Positions 1 through 7,132 of a stretch of DNA of 37,290 nucleotides are shown here, one piece after another. The notes beneath the pieces are model-generated. The model made no database searches, was not told the origin of the DNA, and worked only from the letters and a program-made list of their open reading frames with translations. The translations under genes and the position numbers were made by a program. Source of the stretch: a bacterium (GTDB lineage Bacteria > Electryoneota > B3-LCP); assembly GCA_026394195.1 (NCBI GenBank), contig JAPKYS010000041.1:1-37290 (forward strand), in the 5' to 3' direction. Positions within the stretch are counted from its first letter, which is position 1; each line of letters opens with the position of its first letter.

Positions 1-271
1 ATTTAAAGAGCATGTTATACGTGCAATCTTCTTCGATGCGGCGCTCGGAAATGTCGAACAGATAGGCGATAAACAGCATCTTAAAGAGCACCACCGGGCT
101 TTCACCCTTGCGTCCCCGGGTTTGATAGAAAGGTCGGCACTCTTCTTCGATAAAGGACCAGTCGATGATCCGATTCAACTTGACCAACATGTGATCCGGG
201 GGAATCAACCGGTCATAGACTTGGGCATCCATGAAAGAACGCTGCTGACGGGTCGGTTTAAATGAAGCCAT
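1..271 (-). CDS. Transposase, N-terminal part (IS1182/IS5-like), cut by window edge
   Basis: Reading the minus strand from the ATG at 271 gives 90 codons open to the window edge. The protein begins MASFKPTRQQRSFMDAQ and continues with segments such as DHMLVKLNRIIDWSFIE and KMLFIAYLFDISERRIEED. This is the typical N-terminal domain (InsH-type, DUF772) of IS1182/IS5-group transposases, which precedes the DDE catalytic domain; the latter would lie outside the window. An AGGAA ribosome site precedes the ATG, and a promoter of the form TTGCTT-N17-TATATT sits at 304-332. The family call rests on pattern recognition of this domain; the exact IS family is uncertain because the catalytic part and the far end are missing. 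Confidence 0.8.
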   Translation of the reverse strand, partial: MASFKPTRQQRSFMDAQVYDRLIPPDHMLVKLNRIIDWSFIEEECRPFYQTRGRKGESPVVLFKMLFIAYLFDISERRIEEDCTYNMLFK

Positions 272-303
272 TATGTTTCCTAAGTTATTGTTACTCAGGA
301 ACT

Positions 304-332
304 AATATACAAATTAATCGCTCAGAAAGCAA
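304..332 (-). promoter_or_regulatory. Promoter of the transposase gene
   Basis: On the minus strand TTGCTT (327-332) is followed after 17 bases by TATATT (304-309), about 33 bases before the ATG. The same hexamers with the same spacing occur before the metallopeptidase gene (16963-16991). Confidence 0.55.
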
Positions 333-352
333 TACTTTTATGCAAATAATAA

Positions 353-1516
353 GGTGTAAAAATCAACAGTCTCAGAAAAGTTCTTTTGCAGCATTGTAGT
401 ATAAACTATGGTCAAGCGTTAGCAATTCAATGTTTCAATGCTGCAGTGGTCGCAAAATATTGTCAATTTGACTGCCATAATTGGAGTTCCGTTGTGCTTT
501 CTAATGCAAATGGTAACTTCAGTTCCTGTGAGTTTAAGTGGAATGGTTGTGGGTTGGAAATCCTCTTCGGTTCCGACATCTGGATTGGAAATTGCAACAT
601 CTCCAATAGCACCGCTGATTATGAGGTTTTTACTTATGGAGAAGGTTGTTATCCAATATTTAGTTACAGCTCTGCGTATCCTGAGGCAGGGCATAATACA
701 ATAACCTACAATAATACGAACGTAATAGCCATGGAGGATGCATTACCTGAATTTGGAAGATCCACAAACAATCCAGGGAATAATCTTATCTTTGGTCACG
801 CTGAAAATTGTTATGATTTTCAAAATATTTCTTCCGATACGATTTATATGGTGAAAAATTGGTGGGGCGCTAGGATTCCACAGTCATCGCAGTTCTATGG
901 CTTAGTCAATTATATTCCATGGTTAACTTCACCGCCGCCTGAGGAAGGAGACAACTTCCAGCGTTCGCCCCAGAACCAGAAAACCATGCAACCAACTGAT
1001 GACCCGGGAGTAAGCCCTCTATCCTCCGCTTACCGCATGAACAAGAACGCCATGGAGTTGATGTTGGATGGGTTGTATTCCGCTGCCATCGATACCTTTC
1101 AGGTGGTCATCAGAGCTTATCCCAACACCGATCCCGGACGGTTTGCCTTAAACCATTTAGTCATGGCATACAAAGCGGTGGATGATTACTCGGACGCGAT
1201 CAATTATCTGACGAATCTGATTTCCGATCCACCCGCCAGTAGTCTACTTCCTTATGCTTACTACCACAAGGTGCTGCTTTTAGCCCGCACCGGCGAGTAC
1301 CAAACAGCGCTCCCTATCGCCAGCAACTGGCAGTTAATTTCAGTTTGGCCTTCTTCGTTGCTGGAACCAACGCTGATCGAACTGGGAGTGATTTACAAAT
1401 ATGGTCTCAACAATATCGCTTCAGGAGACAGTGTTTTCCAGCAATTTCTAATCCAGCATCCCGAGAGTCATCTGGCGTTCTTAGCCGCGTTGGAGTTAGG
1501 CGTTCCCTACGAATGA
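353..1516 (+). pseudogene. Secreted beta-helix/TPR protein, 5'-truncated, main part
   Basis: This is an open frame without a proper start; the nearest start-like codon is TTG at 386. The first ~150 residues have the irregular short-repeat look of a right-handed beta-helix (for example KYCQFDCHNWSSVVLSNA, then SSCEFKWNG). Residues ~205-370 are helical and TPR-like: AMELMLDGLYSAAIDTFQVV, then FALNHLVMAYKAVDDYSDAI and LLLARTGEYQTALPIA. The N-terminal part and signal peptide are missing, apparently because the neighbouring insertion sequence removed them. The frame ends at a TGA (1514-1516) beyond which the same frame stays open into a sorting-type tail, so the gene is broken at both ends. Such proteins are usually exported or surface-attached; its substrate is unknown. 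Confidence 0.7.
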
Positions 1517-1852
1517 CATGGAACGTACAGCGGCGGTATGCAAAATACTCTTCAGATCAGCGACGTTATACCGGATAAGTATAAGCTGTGTCCCCCCTTC
1601 CCCAACCCTTTCAACCCCACGACCACGATCCGTTTCGGGCTGCCGGTGGCGAGCCGGGTGACGCTGGAGCTGTTCGATATTAGCGGACGCGCCGTAGGGG
1701 CGCAGCATGCTGCGCCCCTACAAAAGGCATGGTATCCCGCCGGTTACCACGAAATCACCTTCGATGGATCGAATTTAGCGTCGGGCATTTACATCTGCCG
1801 CATACGGGCGGGGGATTTCACTGCCAGCCAGAAGATGGTATTGATGAAATGA
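1517..1852 (+). pseudogene. Severed C-terminal sorting tail of the preceding protein
   Basis: This lies in the same frame as the preceding segment, directly after its TGA. The first internal ATG is at 1538. The translation carries the classic type-A sorting domain: PNPFNPTTTIRFGLPVAS, then VTLELFDISGRAV, and at the end NLASGIYICRIRAGDF with QKMVLMK. In FCB bacteria this ~80-residue beta-sandwich directs proteins through the type-9 secretion system. A stand-alone tail without a signal peptide would have no purpose, so it is read as the lost C terminus of the upstream gene. A perfect 28-bp palindrome (1694-1721) is embedded in the coding sequence and adds the atypical residues VGAQHAAPLQ. Confidence 0.75.
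1694..1721. repeat. Perfect 28-bp palindrome inside the sorting-tail coding sequence
   Basis: The left arm GTAGGGGCGCAGCA is followed with no loop by its exact complement, centred on GCATGC. It sits between the conserved DISGRAV and YPAGYHEI segments, where other sorting tails have a short variable loop. It looks like an inserted REP-type element that kept the frame. Confidence 0.75.
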
Positions 1853-1870
1853 TCCTTTGATGAACAGAAT

Positions 1871-1907
1871 TCATGGTCTGATTCCGGACAAGCCGGAATG
1901 ACCATGA
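1871..1907. repeat. Dispersed hairpin repeat, copy 1
   Basis: An outer stem (TCATGGTC with GACCATGA) encloses an inner stem (ATTCCGG with CCGGAAT) around ACAAG. The 20-base core TCCGGACAAGCCGGAATGAC recurs exactly at 3907-3926. Confidence 0.65.
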
Positions 1908-1918
1908 AATAAAAACAC

Positions 1919-1955
1919 AAAAAGGGGCGATCCACCGGATCGCCCCTTTTTATTT
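1919..1955 (+). terminator. Intrinsic terminator after the sorting-tail pseudogene
   Basis: A 10-bp perfect stem (GGGGCGATCC at 1924-1933, GGATCGCCCC at 1937-1946) with a 3-base loop is followed by TTTTTATTT. A run of A on the left could let it work in both directions. It separates the broken gene from the promoter that starts at 1973. Confidence 0.85.
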
Positions 1956-1972
1956 CTATTGAAAAATAATCC

Positions 1973-2001
1973 TTGACATATAGCGCTTTTTGGTGTATCT
2001 T
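1973..2001 (+). promoter_or_regulatory. Sigma-70-type promoter of the secreted barrel protein
   Basis: TTGACA (1973-1978), 17 bases, then TATCTT (1996-2001). The longest reading frame upstream (from 1990) would start inside this promoter, which supports the later start at 2101 and a ~95-base leader. Confidence 0.75.
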
Positions 2002-2100
2002 AGAGCGGTCTTTCTCTTGGTTTTAACAGGGGTAAATAAAACAGTTATAGGTGTATTTAACCCCCGACAATCCTCGCAGTCCCTTTCCACGGAGCAACTC

Positions 2101-3747
2101 ATGAAAACTACCATCACGCTGACTCTGCTGCTGTTGACCGTTACGGCAGGTCTGGCAACTCCCTACGTGCCTCCGGACCAAATCACAACTCAACAGGGAA
2201 TCTCCTGTTTCACCGTTCCCCAGGTGGACGCCACCTTCAACCATTTCACCGAATTCCTCAAGATCATGCGCTTTGAACAGGGTTTGCAGGAATTGGGCGC
2301 CGGGGTCAATTTCGGAGGTGAACACGAAGAGGAGCAGGGCGGACAGTACTACATCCTCGAAACGGACAACACCCTTGAAGCCATCTGGGATTGGTCGCGC
2401 ATCCTGCAATTGACGGGCGATACCCGATACAATCGCAATATCGCCAACGCCTGGGTCTATGCCTACGCCTGGCCCGCCTGGCAGGAAGGAGCCGGGTATT
2501 ATTCCGCGCACAACTGCGCCTGGGGATTGGCCGCGGAACGGCAGTATCGGGAAGCTACAGGCGACTCCTCGCATTGGGATTACGCGGTCAACAGCGCCAA
2601 CTACATCATGCAGACGCCGCTCTCTTTCAGCGTGGCGCTCAACGTAATGGTCACCGGCTGGTGTTGCGGCAATCTCTACCTTTACGGCGAAGCGACCAGC
2701 AATTCAGCCTACATGGATTCCGCCTGCGCCCGTGCCCGACAAATCATGACCTGGGTTGAACAAAGTCCATCAGCGCGCCTGAGCATGGAATCCTGGGCAA
2801 TGTCGTCGGGGACGTTCGTCTGGGGCATCTGCAATTCGTTGTTTCGTCGCGATCCCGCGCTGGGTCAGAGCTGGCTGGCGACCTACGGTCCGCAGGTGCA
2901 GGTTTACGAACCTACCTTACCGGGCTGGTCGAATGCTTGGAACGTTGCCTATTGCAATGCTCAGGGCGCCATGTTCGACGTCACCGGCGATTCAACCTAC
3001 CTGCAGAATCACCTCTATCTCACCAATCTGTTGCTGAATTATGATCAGGATCGCGACGGCGGGATCCCTTCCTCTGCAGTTGGTTCGCAGACTGCCGATG
3101 CTGCCTGGACCACCTCCTACCTGGCTATGATGGGCTGCAACCGCTACATCGGCGATAACGACGCCGGCGTTTTAATGGTCGTTTCCCCGGCTCACCATGC
3201 CACGCTGCAGGTCGGTCAACCCGTGCGCATCGCAGCCTATCTCGGCAATTGGGGGACGCAACTTCTATCGAACGTCATGGTCACCGTCAGCGGAGTCTAC
3301 CAGGATACTCAGTTCGTGAACCTGCCGGTCGGTCGGGACGTCAAAGTCGATTTCGGTATCTGGACGCCAACGCAGTCCGGTCCGGGAAGCGTCACGGTGA
3401 CCACCCATGCTCCCGCCGATTCCAACAGCATCAACGACACCGACGTCAGCTGGTTTGTGGTTCAGGCGAACGTCTTTGACCGTCAACTGCCGCAATCTGC
3501 TGAGCTCTTGACGATATCATCGACTGCAGTGCCGATGATTACGCTGCATCTACCTGCAGCGCAGCAAGTGAATCTGGCGCTCTATGACCTTCTGGGGAGG
3601 AGGGTGCAGGAACTGCTCAACGGTTGGATGGATGCGGGGACTCAGAGCCTCGCCTTGCCGATCAATTCCCTGCCGTCCGGAGTTTACTTCCTCAGAGTTC
3701 AAGCAGGCAGCGCCAACGAGGTTAAAAAAGTAGTGCTGATCAGGTAG
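2101..3747 (+). CDS. Secreted alpha/alpha-barrel-like protein with C-terminal sorting domain
   Basis: The protein has 548 residues from the ATG at 2101, chosen because GGAG lies 6 bases upstream and a signal peptide follows (MKTTITLTLLLLTVTAGLA, cleavage near ATP). Residues ~30-355 form helical repeats rich in W, Y and A (EAIWDWSRILQLTGD, later NCAWGLAAERQYREATGDS and SYLAMMGCNRYIGDNDAG), which look like an alpha/alpha toroid as in glycoside hydrolases or lyases. Residues ~360-460 are a beta-sandwich of CARDB type (LQVGQPVRIAAYLGNWGTQ). The last ~70 residues resemble the second half of a type-A sorting tail (NLALYDLLGRRVQELLNG, LPSGVYFLRVQAG, KKVVLIR) but lack the PNPFNP start. It is probably exported or surface-bound. 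I see no secure catalytic motif, so enzymatic activity is only a possibility. It is a single-gene unit with its own promoter and terminator. Confidence 0.75.
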   Translation: MKTTITLTLLLLTVTAGLATPYVPPDQITTQQGISCFTVPQVDATFNHFTEFLKIMRFEQGLQELGAGVNFGGEHEEEQGGQYYILETDNTLEAIWDWSRILQLTGDTRYNRNIANAWVYAYAWPAWQEGAGYYSAHNCAWGLAAERQYREATGDSSHWDYAVNSANYIMQTPLSFSVALNVMVTGWCCGNLYLYGEATSNSAYMDSACARARQIMTWVEQSPSARLSMESWAMSSGTFVWGICNSLFRRDPALGQSWLATYGPQVQVYEPTLPGWSNAWNVAYCNAQGAMFDVTGDSTYLQNHLYLTNLLLNYDQDRDGGIPSSAVGSQTADAAWTTSYLAMMGCNRYIGDNDAGVLMVVSPAHHATLQVGQPVRIAAYLGNWGTQLLSNVMVTVSGVYQDTQFVNLPVGRDVKVDFGIWTPTQSGPGSVTVTTHAPADSNSINDTDVSWFVVQANVFDRQLPQSAELLTISSTAVPMITLHLPAAQQVNLALYDLLGRRVQELLNGWMDAGTQSLALPINSLPSGVYFLRVQAGSANEVKKVVLIR

Positions 3748-3774
3748 GAAAGAAAAGACCTGATTGGCGATTTA

Positions 3775-3803
3775 GGGCAGGTATTTTTCCTGCCCCTTTT
3801 TTT
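3775..3803 (+). terminator. Intrinsic terminator after the barrel protein gene
   Basis: The stem GGGCAGG/CCTGCCC with a 7-base T-rich loop is followed by C and seven T. Confidence 0.85.
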
Positions 3804-3850
3804 ATAGCGATTCCTATAAGTAACTGAACTTACGTTACAGGGTAAGAGAA

Positions 3851-3929
3851 GCCGTCATTCTCGCAAAGGCTTCAGCCTGCGTCGGGAATCTGACGGCGTG
3901 TCAGACTCCGGACAAGCCGGAATGACACG
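3851..3929. repeat. Dispersed hairpin repeat, copy 2 (two hairpins)
   Basis: The first hairpin (3851-3897) closes with GCCGTCA/TGACGGC. The second (3897-3929) closes with CGTGTCA/TGACACG and has an inner TCCGG/CCGGAA stem around ACAAG. It lies in the otherwise geneless stretch 3804-4009. The core is shared with 1883-1902, and the overall plan with 37119-37180. Confidence 0.7.
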
Positions 3930-4009
3930 ACTGTCTATCAAAAATCTGATTTGTTCTATGCCCAGAGAATTATGGGAATCATTATAGTAAATAAATTCCG
4001 AAAATTCTC

Positions 4010-4038
4010 TTGCTTTTCCTTGTTAATACTCTTATCTT
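4010..4038 (+). promoter_or_regulatory. Promoter of the marR-efflux genes
   Basis: TTGCTT (4010-4015), 17 bases, TATCTT (4033-4038), about 90 bases before the MarR start. Confidence 0.6.
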
Positions 4039-4041
4039 AGA

Positions 4042-4116
4042 ACTATTCGGAAATCGTACTATCCCAAAATTGAATAGTCCTACTTGGGGATGGTAGTGAT
4101 TCCGTAATTTACGAAA
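4042..4116 (+). promoter_or_regulatory. Candidate MarR operator sites
   Basis: Two inverted repeats lie between the promoter and the regulator start. One has arms ACTATTC (4042-4048) and GAATAGT (4072-4078). The other is the compact 17-base near-palindrome TTCCGTAATTTACGAAA (4100-4116, one mismatch per arm), whose size fits MarR dimers. MarR proteins commonly repress their own operon from such sites; binding here is inferred. Confidence 0.4.
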
Positions 4117-4127
4117 GAGGAACGAGA

Positions 4128-4601
4128 ATGTCTTCCTTCGAAGAAAATAGCAAGCAGTTGACAGAATTTATCCTGCAGCTCAATTACAGCTTCATGACTA
4201 CGGAGAAATGGGGGGCGCCTCCTGACGTCGATTTCAACTTTCGCGAGGTGAACGTCCTGTTCTATCTGGGCTGTACGGGTCCAAGCATCATGCGTGAAAT
4301 CTCGGACCGGTTGGGAGTTGCCGTCAGTACATTGACCGGGATCATCGACCGCATGGTGCAGAAAGAACTGGTCTACCGTGAACGTCACGATGAAGACAGG
4401 CGTATCGTGAAAGTAGGGCTTACTGAGAAGGGGAAAGCCATTCACGACTGGCACATCGCCTCCCACAGCCAGGTCAGCCGCGAGATGCTGGTATCATTGT
4501 CGGACTCGGAACAGCAAGCAGTCCTTACCTTGATGAAAAAGATAACCGAATATCTGAGCACCAAGGCATCGACCTTGATAGTGGAAAAACACGAAGATTG
4601 A
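4128..4601 (+). CDS. MarR-family transcriptional regulator
   Basis: The protein has 157 residues, normal for the family. The winged helix-turn-helix is clear at residues ~40-105: FREVNVLFYLGCTGPSIMRE, then LGVAVSTLTGIIDRMVQKEL as the recognition region and RHDEDRRIVKVGLTEKGKAI as the wing. The flanking helices form the dimer interface. GAGG precedes the ATG by about 9 bases. It is the first gene of a block with three efflux genes, the usual place for a local repressor that responds to pump substrates. The inducer is unknown. No cysteine-based redox sensor is obvious; the single cysteine (in YLGCTG) lies in the HTH region. Confidence 0.9.
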   Translation: MSSFEENSKQLTEFILQLNYSFMTTEKWGAPPDVDFNFREVNVLFYLGCTGPSIMREISDRLGVAVSTLTGIIDRMVQKELVYRERHDEDRRIVKVGLTEKGKAIHDWHIASHSQVSREMLVSLSDSEQQAVLTLMKKITEYLSTKASTLIVEKHED

Positions 4602-4689
4602 TTCCCCACGAATCAAAGTTATTCCACCCTTCCACCGTATGTAGTTAAACACAAAAGAATCCGGATCACTAATAAAAATATCATTGACC

Positions 4690-6018
4690 ATGAATCAGAA
4701 ATTCAAAATTGTTGTCCCGGCTGCTGTTGTCGCAATGCTGTTGCTTAACAGCGTCCTCCATGCGCAGCCGCTGAAACTGAGCTTCGATCAAGCCTGGGAA
4801 CTGGCGCAAAAGAATAATGCCCAGATCCAGAATGCCCAGATCGGTCTGGAAAAAGCCAAGGCCCAGATCGGCGAGGCGTACTCAGCCGCGCTTCCCAGCC
4901 TGTCCGCCTCGGCTTACTATCAGAGAAATTTCATCATCCCCGAAATGGAAGTCGATTTCGGAGGATCCAAGCAGAAAATCAGCTTCACCGAAAGAAACAT
5001 GCTCAACGCATCGGTAGAATTGTCTCAGCCCATCTATGCGGCAGGCAGAGTCGGCATGGCGTTGAAGATTGCCAAACTCTACCGCAAAGTCTCCGAAGAG
5101 CAGATCAAATTGACGGATGCGCAGGTGAAGCTCACCGTCACCCAATTGTATTTTGGTTCTGTTGTGGCGCAGGAGTGGGAAAAGGTCGCCAAGCAGACTT
5201 ACCAGCAGATGCAGGAACACTTGCAGAAAGTCGCCTCGATGAATCGAGAAGGTTTGGTTTCGGAATATGACCTGATCCGCAGCCAGGTGCAGGTCTCCAA
5301 CTTCTACCCTCAAGTTATCGGCTCAGAGAGCGCCCGTAAAATCTCCGCCGAAGCGCTTAACGTTACGCTTGGGCTGCCCAAGAACCAGGAGCACGAACTG
5401 ACCGACGCCATGGAAGCATACCCCGCGCCCAATCTGCCCTCGGATGATCTGCTCACCATTGCACTGCAGCGGCGCAGTGAACTGAAGCAGATGGAACTGC
5501 AGCAAGGCATTCTGGCACAATTGAAAACCATCGAGGCTCACGGAGTCATCTGGCCCAACCTGGCGCTGGTCGGAGCCTATACTGCCTCGAGTCAGGGACC
5601 TGAATTTGAGTTCGCCGACTACTGGTGGCAAAAGAATCTTTATGCCGGGCTGGCGCTTAGCATTCCCATCTTTGACGGCTTTAAGGCGAAGTATCGCGTG
5701 CAGCAAGTTCGCGCTGATATTAAAACCCTGAATATCCAGAAGGATCAGGTCGAAAGAGGTATCAATCTTGAGATAATCCAGGGCAAGAGCAAACTTGAAG
5801 AAGCGCAGAAAAATGTCAAAGCTCAACTCGAAGGGGTTGATCTGGCGAAAAGAGGCATGCAGATCGCCGAAGTTCAATACGCAAACGGCCTGGCAACGCA
5901 GCTTGAAGTCATGGACGCTCAGATCGCGCTGAACCAGGCGCAGATGAACTCTCTTTCTGCAAAATATGACTTAATCACGGCTCAGGCAGAGTTGGAAAAA
6001 GCAATCGGCGGCAATTAA
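4690..6018 (+). CDS. TolC-family outer-membrane efflux channel
   Basis: The protein has 442 residues from the ATG at 4690; a TTG two codons earlier is the alternative, and neither has a strong ribosome site. A signal peptide (MNQKFKIVVPAAVVAMLLLN, cleavage after LHA) precedes the mature start QPLKLSFDQAWELAQKNNAQ, the standard opening of outer-membrane efflux proteins. Two long coiled-coil repeats follow, each with the family's alternating strand and helix plan (LNASVELSQPIYAAGRVGMA in the first half, LALSIPIFDGFKAKYRVQQV in the second). The C-terminal helices carry YANGLATQLEVMDAQIALN. It forms the trimeric exit duct of a tripartite pump. It ends 27 bases before the adaptor gene. Confidence 0.92.
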   Translation: MNQKFKIVVPAAVVAMLLLNSVLHAQPLKLSFDQAWELAQKNNAQIQNAQIGLEKAKAQIGEAYSAALPSLSASAYYQRNFIIPEMEVDFGGSKQKISFTERNMLNASVELSQPIYAAGRVGMALKIAKLYRKVSEEQIKLTDAQVKLTVTQLYFGSVVAQEWEKVAKQTYQQMQEHLQKVASMNREGLVSEYDLIRSQVQVSNFYPQVIGSESARKISAEALNVTLGLPKNQEHELTDAMEAYPAPNLPSDDLLTIALQRRSELKQMELQQGILAQLKTIEAHGVIWPNLALVGAYTASSQGPEFEFADYWWQKNLYAGLALSIPIFDGFKAKYRVQQVRADIKTLNIQKDQVERGINLEIIQGKSKLEEAQKNVKAQLEGVDLAKRGMQIAEVQYANGLATQLEVMDAQIALNQAQMNSLSAKYDLITAQAELEKAIGGN

Positions 6019-6045
6019 CCGGAAAAACATGTGAGGCTTACCAAG

Positions 6046-7104
6046 ATGAAAAAGAGTATTACGATAATAGTCATCATTCTGATCGCCGCCTGGGTGGTCT
6101 TTGCGGGTGCGCGGCAGATTCAGAGCAAAAAAGCAGCGCTTCCCAAGAGTATCGGGGAACTCCAGTTGGAAAAAGGAATTCCCGTTGAAACCGCCATAGT
6201 CGTCAAAGGACTATTTACTCTGTCCCGCTCTTACCTGGGTACGACTGAAGGCGCCCTGCAGGGGGATGCCGTCGCCTCGATCTCCGAGCGGATCGTGGAA
6301 CTTCCCGTTAAGATCGGTCAGCGGGTCAAAAAGGGTCAAGTGGTCTGCCGGATGGACACGCGCTCAAGTATGGCTCAGTACAATCAACTCAAGTTAGCCT
6401 ACCAGGATGCTGTCAGGGAAGCCGAGAGGATGAAGAATCTGTACGAAGCAGGAGCAATATCCCAGCAGGCGCTCGAAAAAGCCGAACTCAACCGGGACAT
6501 CACCGAGCAGAATCTAAAATCAAGTTCGGACGTGATCGCCATAACGGCTCCAATCAGCGGCGTGGTAACTGATTTCTTCTTTCGGGTCGGTGAAACGCCG
6601 GAAAGCGGCAAACCTGTAGTGCGCGTCGCCGATTTGGGCAAGATCAGAGTCAAATTCAATGCCAATTCTGATGATCGCAGGATGATCGATCCCGAATCAC
6701 CCGTCTTCATCAGGATAAATGGCGATGGACAACAGGAAATAGCAGGTAGAATTGCTGACATCAGTCTTTCTGCCGATGCGCAGAGCCGACTGTTCACCGT
6801 CTGGGTGGAAGCTACCAATAGCGAAATAGCCTTGAAACCCGGTCTGCTGGTCGATCTGCGCGTGGTGGTTGTGCAGAAACCGGACGTCATTCAAGTTCCC
6901 CGCGATGCGCTGATCACCCGAAATGAGAAACCCGGTATCTTCGTCATCGGTCCGGACAATAAAGCAGTTTTCTCCCCGATTCAGAAAGGAGAGGAAAACG
7001 CGACCTCAATCGAAATTCTGGGTGGACTGCAACCGGGACAAAAAGTGGTGACGTTCGGTCAGAACAATCTCAGCGACGGTCAGTTGGTTAACGTTGTCAA
7101 GTAA
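6046..7104 (+). CDS. RND efflux periplasmic adaptor (membrane fusion protein)
   Basis: The protein has 352 residues from the ATG at 6046, which has GTGAGG nine bases upstream; the GTG at 6031 is the alternative start. One N-terminal membrane segment (ITIIVIILIAAWVVFAGA) anchors it. The biotinyl-lipoyl halves (IVELPVKIGQRVKKGQVVCR and IAITAPISGVVTDFFFRVGE) flank a helical hairpin of ~60 residues (YNQLKLAYQDAVREAERMKN). A beta-barrel (VKFNANSDDRRMIDPESPVF) and a membrane-proximal domain (VIQVPRDALITRNEKPGIFV) follow. It bridges the inner-membrane transporter and the TolC channel. Its position between the two genes supports a single operon. Confidence 0.93.
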   Translation: MKKSITIIVIILIAAWVVFAGARQIQSKKAALPKSIGELQLEKGIPVETAIVVKGLFTLSRSYLGTTEGALQGDAVASISERIVELPVKIGQRVKKGQVVCRMDTRSSMAQYNQLKLAYQDAVREAERMKNLYEAGAISQQALEKAELNRDITEQNLKSSSDVIAITAPISGVVTDFFFRVGETPESGKPVVRVADLGKIRVKFNANSDDRRMIDPESPVFIRINGDGQQEIAGRIADISLSADAQSRLFTVWVEATNSEIALKPGLLVDLRVVVVQKPDVIQVPRDALITRNEKPGIFVIGPDNKAVFSPIQKGEENATSIEILGGLQPGQKVVTFGQNNLSDGQLVNVVK

Positions 7105-7132
7105 TTTGCTCTCAAGCTGACATAGGAAAATC

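Larger units (their letters stand above)
1..352 (-). mobile_element. Insertion sequence end (partial), inserted into a secreted-protein gene
   Basis: The transposase gene and its promoter (304-332) occupy 1-332. A beta-helix reading frame starts abruptly at about 353, directly after an in-frame TAA at 350-352, and has no start codon or signal peptide of its own. The element boundary therefore probably lies at 333-370. The terminal inverted repeat and target duplication cannot be defined without the other end, so the right limit given here is approximate. Confidence 0.5.

Noticed and set aside
1514..1516. Selenocysteine or read-through at the in-frame TGA
   Set aside because: There is no clear SECIS-like hairpin directly after it, no redox motif around it, and the gene is already truncated by an insertion; a nonsense mutation is simpler.
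2023..2574. 183-codon minus-strand frame opposite the barrel protein
   Set aside because: It crosses the promoter region and signal-peptide codons of a well-supported gene and has no recognisable protein features.
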